Shown here: positions 1 through 8,147 of the stretch, piece by piece | How the letters are laid out: every line of letters starts with the position of its first letter | Position numbering within the stretch: the stretch's first letter is position 1 | DNA from: Gluconacetobacter sacchari | GTDB lineage: Bacteria > Pseudomonadota > Alphaproteobacteria > Acetobacterales > Acetobacteraceae | Direction of reading: 5' to 3' | Length of the DNA stretch: 50,628 nucleotides | Assembly (NCBI RefSeq): GCF_014174255.1 | Contig: NZ_JABEQJ010000035.1 | Span: 1 to 50,628 of the forward strand | Translations under genes and position numbers: made by a program | The notes under the pieces: model-generated | Databases searched by the model: none | Told to the model about the DNA's origin: nothing | Seen by the model: only the letters and a program-made list of their open reading frames with translations

Positions 1-170
1 GGATCGGCGATGAGCCGGGCGAGGCGATCAGCCAGGCCGATCCGCCGCTCGGCGGCAGCCAGCAGCAGGACACCACCATCCGAGGTGATCCGGCCACCAT
101 CAAAATCAGCCATGATTTTCTTGCGTCGGATGGCTGGAAACAGGAACGGTTGGCTCGTATCGTCGGACAT
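1..170 (-). mobile_element. IS1380-family transposase, N-terminal part (cut by window edge)
   Basis: Reading the minus strand from the ATG at 170 gives about 56 residues beginning MSDDTSQPFLFPAIRRKK, followed by FDGGRITSDGGVLLL and an Ala/Arg-rich stretch. A transposase N-terminus with a DGGxxTSDGGxxLL motif is characteristic of IS1380-family DDE transposases, which are abundant in acetic acid bacteria. The rest of the gene lies left of the window. The element sits directly upstream of a decayed exbB and probably marks one edge of the deletion-prone segment. Family assignment is by motif recall, not by a search. Confidence 0.75.
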
Positions 171-332
171 GGCGGGTGTGGCTCGGCGCGATCGGAGAAA
201 CGGATGGCTTTGACACCCAATTCGTAAACCCAATCAAAAGCTTAGGCGATACCCGCCACCCAGCCCCGACCAACCCCGTGAATAAGATGGGTTAACTCCT
301 GGTCCCATTTCCGGGGACCACTTCAGTCGCTC
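171..332. other. Outer end of the IS1380-type element and junction with exbB
   Basis: This non-coding stretch holds the 5' leader and outer terminus of the insertion sequence and the junction to exbB. I could not place the terminal inverted repeat because the other IS end is outside the window. No promoter for exbB was recognised here, so exbB has probably lost its native promoter. Confidence 0.4.
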
Positions 333-1005
333 ATGACCCCGATTTCGTTTTCTCCATGGCAGATGTTCCTCGGCGCCGTCGTGCGCGGCGTCATGATCCT
401 GCTGGCGGTGGCATCGCTGCTGACCTGGACGATCCTGATCGCCAAGAGCGTGGAACTCGTGCGGCTCCGCCTGGCCCTCAGCCGCGCCGAGCGCGCGCTG
501 GGCGCGGCCAATACACTGACTCTCGGCGAGGAATGGACACGCGACCATGGCGGGATCGCCCACCGCCTCGTCATGGCGGCCGAGGCCGAGCGCAGGCAGT
601 CGCAGGATATTCCCGACGACCGCGACGGACTCAGGAGCGCATCGTGCTCCATCTCGAACGGCTGGAAGCGGCCGAGGGGCGCCGGCTGATGCGCGGCACC
701 GGGTTGCTGGCCACCATCGGCGCGACGTCGCCCTTCATCGGCCTGTTCGGCACCGTCTGGGGCATCATGACGTCGTTCACCGGTATCGCCGCCAGCAGGG
801 CCACCAGCCTCGCGGTGGTGGCGCCCGGCATCGCCGAGGCGCTGCTCGCGACCGCGCTCGGGCTGGTCGCGGCCATCCCGGCGGTGGTGATCTACAACCA
901 CATCGCGCGGCAGTCGGCGTCCTGCCGCGCACAGCTGGCCGACCTGACGTCACTGGTGATGCGTCTGGTCTCACGCGGCCTTGGCCGGATGCAGGCTTTG
1001 ATCGC
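333..1005 (+). pseudogene. exbB: exbB, frameshifted and 3'-truncated
   Basis: ExbB is the inner-membrane proton-channel subunit that energises TonB. From the ATG at 333 the frame reads [11 protein letters not shown], a first membrane segment and LIAKSVEL, then leaves frame after IPDDRDGL. From base 635 another frame resumes with [44 protein letters not shown] and the last membrane segment. A single missing G within 631-637 explains the shift. After LVSRGL the homology stops and runs out of frame into a tonB fragment. exbD and the 5' half of tonB are absent, so the gene cannot yield a working ExbB and the cell must use a copy elsewhere for the three TonB receptors here. Confidence 0.85.
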
Positions 1006-1014
1006 CAGCGGCCA

Positions 1015-1323
1015 GGTCGTGCGGCTCCCGTCGCCTGGCAGGGCGCGTTGCTGGCGCAGTTGGAGACGTTCAAGCGCTATCCGGCCGATGCCATGGCCGA
1101 GCATCAGGAAGGCACGCCGACCGTGACCTTCGCCATGGACCGCAAGGGCCGCGTGCTCTCGGTGACGCTGGCCAGCCGTTCCGGTCATCCGTTGCTGGAC
1201 CAGGAGGCGGTCGCGCTCCCCAGCCGCGCCCAGCCCCTGCCGATCCCTCCCGACAGCGTCGCGGGGGATCCGATTACCCTGACGGTCCCCGTCGCGTTCT
1301 ACATATCCGGCGGCGGAGACTGA
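1015..1323 (+). pseudogene. tonB: tonB, C-terminal remnant
   Basis: This frame reads [40 protein letters not shown], a Ser-Gly-His/LDQEAV segment and a terminal [11 protein letters not shown]. That is the periplasmic C-terminal domain of a TonB energy-transducing protein, about 95 residues. The N-terminal membrane anchor and proline-rich linker are missing. It follows the exbB remnant in a different frame, so one deletion has removed the end of exbB, all of exbD and the start of tonB. There is no start codon or ribosome site for it, so I treat it as dead. Confidence 0.85.
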
Positions 1324-1371
1324 TCTTTCCTCGCCGCCATGGGCGCTGGCCGCGCGCAGACGGGGGCGCTT

Positions 1372-1686
1372 CTACCCCTCGACGTTCTGGAGTACGTCGA
1401 ATCCTTCAAAAACGGGCGGCCCGACCGTCAGGGGCTGGCCTTCCCCCGCATTGGCGTGGGCCGCGCGAAACTGCTCGGAGCGCGTCCAGCCGATAAACGC
1501 CTCGTAGGACGCCCAGACCGTGTGCGAGGCGTAGAGCACATGGTCCTCGGCGGCCGCTCCCTTGAGAAACTGGAAACTGACGAATCCCGGTACGGTTTTC
1601 AGCAGGACGTCGCGGTCCAGCCAGCGCCTCCGGAAGGCTTCCTCGCAGTCGGGACGTACGCGAAAGCGGTTCATGGCGATATACAT
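1372..1686 (-). CDS. IsdG/HmoA-like haem-degrading monooxygenase (ABM fold)
   Basis: This 104-residue single-domain protein of the antibiotic-biosynthesis-monooxygenase fold would open haem in the cytoplasm to release iron. It shows the IsdG-type catalytic set at nearly identical positions: Asn6 in YIAMNRF, Trp67 in IGWTRS and His77 in FRAAHA (IsdG uses Asn7, Trp67, His77). It is the last gene of the haem-import operon, 26 bp after hmuV on the same strand, and no HemS/HmuS-type protein is present, which supports a haem-processing role. The product (biliverdin-like or other) cannot be told from sequence. A generic ABM monooxygenase is the alternative. Confidence 0.75.
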   Translation of the reverse strand: MYIAMNRFRVRPDCEEAFRRRWLDRDVLLKTVPGFVSFQFLKGAAAEDHVLYASHTVWASYEAFIGWTRSEQFRAAHANAGEGQPLTVGPPVFEGFDVLQNVEG

Positions 1687-1712
1687 GCATGTCTCTCCGT
1701 ATAGGGGGTAGG

Positions 1713-2513
1713 CTAATCAAGCAGATCGTGCGGCAGAATGTAGGGCCGCCCGGTGGGTGCATGAGGCGGCGCAGGCACGGTCCGGACACCGAAAACGTCC
1801 GCCAGAAGGGCCGCGTTCAAAAGCTGGTCCGGCGGCCCCTGCGCGTGGATCTGCCCCCGCTTCATCACGACGATCCGGTCCGCCCGCGCCGCAGCCCAGT
1901 TCAGGTCATGAAGCACGACGACGACGCTGCCACCCATGCGCGCATGATCGCAAGCGAGATCGAGCACCAGTTTCTGGCGCGCGAGATCCTGCGCCGCGAT
2001 CGGCTCGTCGAGCAGGAGAATGCCGGGGCCGTCCCTGACGGCGCCCGCCTCCAGTTGCGCCAGCACGCGCGCCAGATGCGCCCGTTGCCGTTCGCCACCC
2101 GACAGGGTCATGACGTCCCGCCGCGCGAATGCCGAAAGACCGGTCCGGGCGAGCGCGGCGTCGACGATCCGCGCCTGTCGGGGCGCGGTGAGGCCGGCTC
2201 CGGCGACGGCAAGCCCCATCGTCGCGAGTTCCCGCACGGTAAAGCGCGCCCGAAGGCTGCCGTCCTGCGGCAGAAGCGCCCGCCGGCGGGCGAGGATGTG
2301 CCGGGGAACATCCGCGATCGGCCGGCCGTCGGATGTCACGACGCCCGTGGTCGCCCCCACGATGCCGGCCAGCAGGCGCAGGGCCGTGCTCTTGCCCGCG
2401 CCATTCGGCCCGACGATGGCCAGAACCTCGCCCGGCCGCGTCTCAAGGTCGAGCGCCGCCACGATGGATCTCGCCGCAACATGAAACCCGGCCCGTCTCA
2501 GACGCAGGCTCAT
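1713..2513 (-). CDS. hmuV: Haem ABC transporter ATPase HmuV
   Basis: 266-residue cytoplasmic ATPase that drives haem import through HmuU. Visible motifs are Walker A (GPNGAGKST, about residues 35-43), signature LSGGERQR, Walker B (ILLLDEP) and the switch His in VVLHDLNWAA. The size and the VPRHILARRRALLPQ segment fit the HmuV/BtuD branch of iron-chelate transporters. The start codon overlaps the hmuU stop by four bases (ATGA), so translation is probably coupled. The neighbouring haem-binding protein, permease and receptor set the substrate as haem rather than a ferric siderophore or vitamin B12. Confidence 0.9.
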   Translation of the reverse strand: MSLRLRRAGFHVAARSIVAALDLETRPGEVLAIVGPNGAGKSTALRLLAGIVGATTGVVTSDGRPIADVPRHILARRRALLPQDGSLRARFTVRELATMGLAVAGAGLTAPRQARIVDAALARTGLSAFARRDVMTLSGGERQRAHLARVLAQLEAGAVRDGPGILLLDEPIAAQDLARQKLVLDLACDHARMGGSVVVVLHDLNWAAARADRIVVMKRGQIHAQGPPDQLLNAALLADVFGVRTVPAPPHAPTGRPYILPHDLLD

Positions 2514-3541
2514 GACGGCATGTCCGGATCATGCGTGCGGGTCAGCAGCCAGACGAAGGCCGGGGCGCCGAGCACCGCCGTCACGATCCCGACCGGCACC
2601 TCGGCAGGTGCCGCGATCACGCGCGCCAGGCTGTCGGACAGCGTCAGGAGCGTCGCCCCCAGCAACGCGCTTGCCGGCAGCACCAGCCGGTGATCCGGCC
2701 CGGTCGCCAGCCGCACGAGATGCGGCACCACGACCCCGACGAAACCGATGGCGCCCACGATCGAGACCGTCGCCCCGACCATGGCCGCGACGGCGAGCAT
2801 GGCCAGACGCTTGGTCCGCTCCACCGGATAGCCCATCAGCCGCGCGTCCTCCTCGCCGAGAAGCAGCGCGTTCAGCGGCCGCACGAGGCCGAGCGTCGCG
2901 AGCAGGCCGAACGCAAGAAACGGCGTGACGAGCATGACGTTCCGCCAGCTCGTCCCCGCCAGGCTTCCCATGGTCCAGAATGTCAGGTCGCGCAGGGCCT
3001 GGTCGTTGGCCCGGAAAATCAGGATGCCCGTCAGCGCGCCGCTGAAGGCCCCGAAGGCGACCCCCGCGAGAAGAATGGTCCCGATCGACGTGACGCCGTT
3101 GCGGGTTGCGAAGACATACAGCAGCGCGGTCGTCGCGAAGCCGCCGGCCATGCCGGCGAACGGCACGCTCCACAGGCCCAGGCCACCCGGCAGTCCGGCG
3201 GCGCCTCCCGCCACGATGACGAGCGCCGTCGCGAGGGCGGACCCCGGTGAAACGCCGATCAGACTCGGGTCCGCCAACGGATTGCGAAACAGCCCCTGCA
3301 TGATCGTGCCCGCCACGCCAAGCGCCGCGCCGGTCAGGGCGGCCATCGCGACGCGGGGCGCGCGGATGCGCGACAGGACCGTCCATGCCATGCCGTCGCC
3401 GGAGCCGGCCCACGCGGCGCGGAGCCCAACGCCCGTCGCGCCGATATCGAGCGACGCCAGCAGTGACAGGCACAGCGCCAGGGCCAGGCCGCAGAGGAAG
3501 ATCGGCGGCGGCAGCCGCACGGCACGATCCTGCCCGGTCAT
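2510..3541 (-). CDS. hmuU: Haem ABC transporter permease HmuU (FecCD family)
   Basis: 343-residue inner-membrane permease of the BtuC/FecCD family with about ten predicted hydrophobic segments. Diagnostic stretches are RAPRVAMAALTGAALGVAG, IMQGLFRNPLADPSLIGVS, FWTMGSLAG and the cytoplasmic GAIGFVGVVVPHLVR loop that contacts the ATPase. I took the ATG at 3541, which overlaps the hmuT stop (ATGA). The open frame runs further upstream but only as an antisense-like Arg/Ala-rich extension. It works with HmuT and HmuV to move haem from periplasm to cytoplasm. Confidence 0.9.
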   Translation of the reverse strand: MTGQDRAVRLPPPIFLCGLALALCLSLLASLDIGATGVGLRAAWAGSGDGMAWTVLSRIRAPRVAMAALTGAALGVAGTIMQGLFRNPLADPSLIGVSPGSALATALVIVAGGAAGLPGGLGLWSVPFAGMAGGFATTALLYVFATRNGVTSIGTILLAGVAFGAFSGALTGILIFRANDQALRDLTFWTMGSLAGTSWRNVMLVTPFLAFGLLATLGLVRPLNALLLGEEDARLMGYPVERTKRLAMLAVAAMVGATVSIVGAIGFVGVVVPHLVRLATGPDHRLVLPASALLGATLLTLSDSLARVIAAPAEVPVGIVTAVLGAPAFVWLLTRTHDPDMPS

Positions 3542-4488
3542 ATCGTCTTGCCGGCCATGTCGATCATCCGCGCGAGATCGAGCGCCGCGCCGGGCGTGCG
3601 CGGGCCGAAACCCAGCATGCGCTCGCCCTCCATGGACACGATCGCCCTGCGCCTGCCCGCCGGCGTCAGGGCGAAGGCCGGGCTGGCGAGAAGGGCCGGC
3701 CGGATCGCCGCCGCGTCCTGGTCCATGAGCAGGATGACGTCCGGCGCGAGCGCGACCACCGCTTCGTCGTTCAGGATCTTGTAGCCCTGCATGCCAGAGG
3801 CCGCGTTGGCGTGCCCGGCAAGCCCGATGATGGACGCCGCGGCCGTACCGCTTCCCGCGGCGAGGGGGCGGCCATTCTGCATGCGCATGACGAACAGCAC
3901 CTTGCGGGCGCCGCCGGCATGGTCCAGTCGCCATTGCCGCAGCGTGGCGAAACCCCGTTCGATCGACTCGCCCAGGCGCGCGCCCGCGGCCGGAAGATCG
4001 ACCACATCGGCAAGAAAGCGCGTCCGCGCGAGAATGGCATCCGGCGACGGCGTGGCATCGACGAAGACGATGGGCACCGCCGCCGCCATGAGCTGATCGA
4101 GCGCGGCCGGCGGCCCGGCATCGTTCATGGCAAGGACGAGATCGGGGCGCAGGGACAGGATGCCCTCCGCCGAGAGCGTTCGCATGTAGCCCAGCGATTT
4201 CCTGTCGCGCAGCGCCTCCGGGGGCCAGGTGCTGGTGACGTCGACCGCCACGACGCGCCCCTGCGCGCCCAGGGCGTAGAGCGTCTCGGTAATGGTGCCG
4301 CCGGCGCAGGCGATGCGCCGCGCGAACCCCACTCTGACGCGACGCCCACGACAGTCGGTCACACTCCGTTCGTCGGCGCCGCGGGCAGGCGGCGTCATGA
4401 CCGCCGAGGCGCACAGGACGAGGGTGCGCCGGGTCATTCTGGTCAGGGACGGCACGCGACGATTCTCCCAAGGATTTGGCGCCTTCAT
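3538..4488 (-). CDS. hmuT: Periplasmic haem-binding protein HmuT
   Basis: 316-residue substrate-binding protein of the HmuT class, first gene of the minus operon hmuTUV plus monooxygenase. An N-terminal Arg-rich segment followed by a short hydrophobic stretch (TLVLCASAVM) looks like an export signal. The body shows GGTITETLYALGAQGRVVAVD, STWPPEAL and LGYMRTLSAEGILSLRPDLVL. The Tyr in GYMR sits where HmuT-type proteins place a haem ligand. The ATG at 4488 has a GAGGG ribosome site. A second ATG at 4437 (MTRRTL) is a possible alternative start. The promoter faces the haem receptor and contains a Fur-like box. Confidence 0.88.
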   Translation of the reverse strand: MKAPNPWENRRVPSLTRMTRRTLVLCASAVMTPPARGADERSVTDCRGRRVRVGFARRIACAGGTITETLYALGAQGRVVAVDVTSTWPPEALRDRKSLGYMRTLSAEGILSLRPDLVLAMNDAGPPAALDQLMAAAVPIVFVDATPSPDAILARTRFLADVVDLPAAGARLGESIERGFATLRQWRLDHAGGARKVLFVMRMQNGRPLAAGSGTAAASIIGLAGHANAASGMQGYKILNDEAVVALAPDVILLMDQDAAAIRPALLASPAFALTPAGRRRAIVSMEGERMLGFGPRTPGAALDLARMIDMAGKTI

Positions 4489-4516
4489 CCGAGCGCCCTC
4501 GTCCGGACATCATTAG

Positions 4517-4554
4517 ATGAGAATGATTCCTATTGCAAATAAGAATCTTTCGCA
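4517..4554. promoter_or_regulatory. Tandem Fur-like operator between hmuT and the haem receptor
   Basis: The divergent promoter carries two overlapping matches to the classical iron box. The first, GATGAGAATGATTCCTATT (4517-4535), is close to ATGAGAATGATTCTCATT. The second at 4534-4554 has outer arms TGCAAAT and TTCGCA around AAGAATC. The same 21-bp arrangement recurs at 8041-8061. Iron-dependent repression of both haem operons is inferred. Whether Fur itself or another alphaproteobacterial iron regulator binds is unknown. Confidence 0.7.
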
Positions 4555-4592
4555 CTAACCGTCGACACGATCAGCCGGAGATCAAATGTGTG

Positions 4593-6746
4593 ATGGTTAC
4601 TCTGCGTCGAATCCTCTGCCTTTCCTGCGCGACGGCGCTTCTGGCGCCGGCCGCGGCCGTCCGCGCCGCATCCGCGCGGGACGGGACGACCGCCCCGGCA
4701 GGCACCGGACATTCCACCGCCAGCATCCGGTCGAACCCGCCCGCGATCGCGCTGCCGACCGTAAGGGTCGGCGGAAATATCCGGCCTGCCACCGTGCCCC
4801 AGGCATCGGCATCGGTCTCGCGCCAGGACATGCTCCGGGTCCAGCCCAACGAGCCCTACGCGATCCTGACCGGCGTCCCGGGCGTGTTCTTTCAGAACGA
4901 CGGAACGCCCGCCCTGTCGGTGAGCATCCGGGGGATGCAGGATTTCGGCCGGGTCAATGTGATGATCGATGGCGCGCGGCAGAATTTTCAGGAAAGCGGA
5001 CATGGCGCCAACGGCAGCGTGTATGTCGATCCGGCGCTCCTCGCCGGTCTGGACGTTCGGCGCGGCACCGTCTCGACCGGCGATGGCGCGGGAGCGACCG
5101 GCGGCGTGATGAACCTGCATACGCTGGATGTCGGCGATATCGTCGAGACGGGAAAGCGGTATGGCGTCACGGCCCGCGCCCTCGGCGGGACGAACAATTA
5201 TGACGGGTCGGGGATGATCGGCGCGGCCGATCGCATCAATCGCTGGATCAGCATCGGCGCGGCCTTCAGCATGCGCAGCTCGGGCGATTACGAGGACGGC
5301 AACGGCGACCGGGTCGCCCATACCTTCCAGCGCCTGCAATCGGGCCTGTTCAAGATCGACATCACGCCGGGGGCCGACCAGAGCCTGCGGCTGGGCACGG
5401 TGATCTATCACAACCAGTTCGGCGTCGGCTCCGAGGGCATCGCGACCGCCGACACCGTGCAGAACAATACGGGCAATATCGAATATCGCTACACGCCGAA
5501 GGGCAATCCGCTCGTCGCCCTGCATGTGAAGGGCTATGTCGTCAGCACCGGCATGACCAATTACACGCCGTCCTTTCAGGGCGTCACCATGGCGGCGGCG
5601 GATCGGACGCGCTACGGACTGACCACGCTGGGGTTCGAGGCCGACAACAATTCGCGGCTCCTCGCGGGCCCGATCCGCATAGCGCTCGATTACGGCGGCG
5701 AATATTATCACGACCAGGTCACGACGACGGACCAGACCGGATACACCGGCGCGACACCCTCGGGCGGCCGGGCGGTCGGCGGCGCCTTTACCCAGGCGAC
5801 GCTGGGATGGAAGATCGTCGATCTGACGGGCGCCATTCGCTACGACACCTACCACCTCTCGGGCGGCGGAACCAACGAGGCCTCGGGCTTCACGCAGGTT
5901 CCGGCCGGACGCTTCCATGTCGGCCGCGGCGCGGACGCCGCAAGCCCCAAGGTGACGCTGGCCGTCCATCCGACGCCGGGTCTTCAGGTCTATGCCAATT
6001 ACGGTCTCGGCTTCCGTCCGCCGGCCACGACGGAGACGCTCTATTCCGGCTCGCACCCCGGCCTCGGATTCCTGAAATTCATTCCCAACCCCGCCCTGGA
6101 GCCCGAACGGACCTATGGATGGGAAGCCGGCAGCAAATTCCATTTCCGCGATGTCTTGTCCGCCCATGACAGCGTGGAGTTCAACGGCGATTATTTCGAT
6201 ACGCGGATCAGGAACTATATCGGCCAGACGCTCGTGACCGGCGCGCCCGCTCCGGGTTCCTACATCCCGACCATGGGATATTTCTTCCAGAACATGCCGG
6301 GCAATACGCGGACCAGCGGCTTCGAGGGGCAGATCAGATATGAGTCCGCGCTGGTCTTCGCCTCGCTGTCCTACACCAACACGACCACAAAACTGCCGAT
6401 GATGGACTATACCGGCTACGACCAGCTCGTCACGACGCCCCCCCGATCGGTCATGGCGGCCACGCTCGGGTTCCACCTGCTCCAGGACAGGCTGACCCTC
6501 GGCGTGCGCTCGCGCGCGGGGTCGGAAACGCGCGGCCAGCCCAGCGCGGAAACCGGTATGGCCCAGGTGCGGCCGGGCTACGTCATCTTCGATCTGTTCG
6601 GATCGTACCAGATGACGAAACGGCTCCAGATCTTCGCATCGGCCGACAACGTGGCCAACCGGGCCTATTACGCCGACGCTCTGTCATCGATTCCCAATCA
6701 GGGGCTCGCGGTCATGGCCGGACTGAACTTCGCCCTGTCACGATGA
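4593..6746 (+). CDS. hmuR: TonB-dependent haem/haemoprotein outer-membrane receptor
   Basis: 717-residue outer-membrane receptor. The ATG at 4593 has a CGGAG ribosome site and opens a clean signal peptide (MVTLRRILCLSCATALLAPA). The plug contains LTGVPGVFFQNDG, SVSIRGMQDFGRVNVMIDGA and a Gly-rich GDGAGATGGVMN segment. The barrel carries FRPP (in GLGFRPPATTETL) and NPAL next to LEPERTYGWEAG, the equivalents of the FRAP and NPNL boxes of HasR/HmuR-type haem receptors. It is divergent from hmuTUV with a shared Fur-like operator, so it supplies haem to that importer. It needs TonB/ExbBD from elsewhere because the local copies are broken. Confidence 0.88.
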   Translation: MVTLRRILCLSCATALLAPAAAVRAASARDGTTAPAGTGHSTASIRSNPPAIALPTVRVGGNIRPATVPQASASVSRQDMLRVQPNEPYAILTGVPGVFFQNDGTPALSVSIRGMQDFGRVNVMIDGARQNFQESGHGANGSVYVDPALLAGLDVRRGTVSTGDGAGATGGVMNLHTLDVGDIVETGKRYGVTARALGGTNNYDGSGMIGAADRINRWISIGAAFSMRSSGDYEDGNGDRVAHTFQRLQSGLFKIDITPGADQSLRLGTVIYHNQFGVGSEGIATADTVQNNTGNIEYRYTPKGNPLVALHVKGYVVSTGMTNYTPSFQGVTMAAADRTRYGLTTLGFEADNNSRLLAGPIRIALDYGGEYYHDQVTTTDQTGYTGATPSGGRAVGGAFTQATLGWKIVDLTGAIRYDTYHLSGGGTNEASGFTQVPAGRFHVGRGADAASPKVTLAVHPTPGLQVYANYGLGFRPPATTETLYSGSHPGLGFLKFIPNPALEPERTYGWEAGSKFHFRDVLSAHDSVEFNGDYFDTRIRNYIGQTLVTGAPAPGSYIPTMGYFFQNMPGNTRTSGFEGQIRYESALVFASLSYTNTTTKLPMMDYTGYDQLVTTPPRSVMAATLGFHLLQDRLTLGVRSRAGSETRGQPSAETGMAQVRPGYVIFDLFGSYQMTKRLQIFASADNVANRAYYADALSSIPNQGLAVMAGLNFALSR

Positions 6747-6955
6747 GGAGGCGAGCAGATTGCCCGACGTCATGCGCACGGATGTCCGCAAGCCGCAAGC
6801 CGATCCGGCCGGACACCACGCCCTGAAGCACGCGAAAGCCAAGCGGCAGCGGAAACGACCGTGCCATGCCGCACAGGCCGGAGGCGAGCGTGCAGGCCGG
6901 CCGCGACCCGCGCCGACGAACAGGCGCACCTGCCCGACACGCCGCCTGTGTGGGT

Positions 6956-7450
6956 TCAATGCAGGGTCGTGGCAGGGATGGATGACGACCATCCCTGTTC
7001 GCCGCCGGGCCACCACGGCGCGCCGCGCGGCGCTTCGAAAACATGTCCCGCCGCCGCGAAGGTCAGCGCCATCCGCGCGAGATGGTCGCAGCCATCCAGG
7101 GCGGCTGCGTCGGTCATCAGGCCGGTGAGGATATCGAAGGCGTCCTCATGCCGCCCCCGTTGCTGGCAGGCGAGGGCATCCAGCAATAGCCGTTCGTCCG
7201 CGCTGACATACGGGAAACAGACGCAGTTCACCTCGATGACGCGCCGCGCGCCCCGCCCCGTCGTCACCATCAGGCCATGCAGGTCCGCGATTGCCGCGCC
7301 GACGCCAAGCTGGTGGAAGACGTTTTCGATCCCCTCCGCATAATCGCGACGATCGGACAGGCTGATGACCCAGGCCCGGATGCACCAGAGAACGGTCCGT
7401 TCCAGCTCCGGCAGGTCGGCACGGCGGCGGGAGATGCCGGCCGCCGTCAT
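6956..7450 (-). CDS. Unrecognised protein, second gene of an iron-box operon
   Basis: 164 residues. I do not recognise the family. The start is the ATG overlapping the upstream stop by four bases (ATGA at 7447-7450). The sequence is helical-looking and Trp/Cys-containing, with ELERTVLWCIRAWVIS, then a Gly-rich centre, VNCVCFPYVSADERLLLDALACQQ and a C-terminal Ala-rich helix. The CVCFP pair of cysteines and the WC near the N-terminus could be functional. It has no signal peptide or membrane segment. It is convergent with the haem receptor and co-transcribed with another unknown gene behind a Fur-like box, so a role in iron or haem handling is inferred from context only. Confidence 0.65.
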   Translation of the reverse strand: MTAAGISRRRADLPELERTVLWCIRAWVISLSDRRDYAEGIENVFHQLGVGAAIADLHGLMVTTGRGARRVIEVNCVCFPYVSADERLLLDALACQQRGRHEDAFDILTGLMTDAAALDGCDHLARMALTFAAAGHVFEAPRGAPWWPGGEQGWSSSIPATTLH

Positions 7451-7995
7451 GACGGCTCTTCCCATCTTGCCGTTCCGGACCATCCGACGCCCGTGCCGCC
7501 CGAAGCCGGCCACGCGACCGCCAGGCGGGCCGGATCGGCGCCACGCAGGCGCATCAGGCGCAGGGCCGGCGCCGGCAGCGGCGCGGCCGACAGCCAGTGT
7601 CCGCACCCGGCCAGGCTGTTCGCCAGCGTCGTCACCGCCCGTGTCAGTACCGGGCGCGCGCGCGGGTGAGGCGCGAGTTTGCACAGGAAATTATCCACCA
7701 GCCCGTCCTCCTCGTTCTGCGCGGCGCCCGCCGCCTGGAGCAGCCGGCGCTCATGGCGCGTGGTTTCGATGGTTCCGGGCGGCGCCACGATCAGCCCCGC
7801 GCCCTGCCATTCCAGCATCGCCGCCTGGGCACCGCGGAAGCCGGCGCCGATCGCCGGCAGCGCGCTCTCCCAGGCGGTGATTTTCCGCGCCGACAGGGGG
7901 CAGGCTCGCGATCCATGGAAGGCATGCCGGACCGCGCCGATGATTTTGGCGGCGGCCTCGCTGGCGGCGGGATCATAGGTGAGCGTGATGGTCAT
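7447..7995 (-). CDS. Unrecognised protein, first gene of an iron-box operon
   Basis: 182 residues, probably cytoplasmic. The ATG at 7995 has an AAGGACAGG ribosome site. Readable segments are AAAKIIGAVRHAFHGS, CPLSARKITAWESALPAIGAGFRGA, a central ETTRHERRLLQAAGAAQ helix and DNFLCKLAPHPRARPVL. I cannot assign a family. His and Cys residues occur in potentially conserved places (RHAFHGSRAC, TRHERR, CKLAPHP). The upstream region contains the same 21-bp palindrome seen at the haem operon promoter, and the downstream unknown gene is translationally coupled. Function should be treated as unknown; regulation by iron is the best-supported statement. Confidence 0.68.
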   Translation of the reverse strand: MTITLTYDPAASEAAAKIIGAVRHAFHGSRACPLSARKITAWESALPAIGAGFRGAQAAMLEWQGAGLIVAPPGTIETTRHERRLLQAAGAAQNEEDGLVDNFLCKLAPHPRARPVLTRAVTTLANSLAGCGHWLSAAPLPAPALRLMRLRGADPARLAVAWPASGGTGVGWSGTARWEEPS

Positions 7996-8040
7996 CGGCC
8001 TGTCCTTCTGCCGTGTCTCCCTCTTCGCGATGCTATATAT

Positions 8041-8061
8041 TGCAAACGACTCGCAATTGCA
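8041..8061 (-). promoter_or_regulatory. Fur-like palindrome upstream of the two unknown genes
   Basis: On the plus strand the arms are TGCAAACGA and CGCAATTGCA around a 2-bp centre, 45 bp before the ATG at 7995. Read on the minus strand it matches the 4534-4554 element at about 16 of 21 positions, with the same TGCAA/TTNGCA outer arms. An AT-rich TATATAT run lies beside it and may be a -10 region. Confidence 0.55.
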
Positions 8062-8147
8062 ATTCAAAACATAGCCGCGCCCCATGATCCGATGCGGCGC
8101 TTCGCGACCGGTAAGATTGTCCGGCGGTGTCGGCCCCTGTGCCGCCT

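Noticed and set aside
4530-6476. 648-codon minus-strand open frame
   Set aside because: Antisense to the haem receptor; composition and lack of motifs mark it as a shadow.
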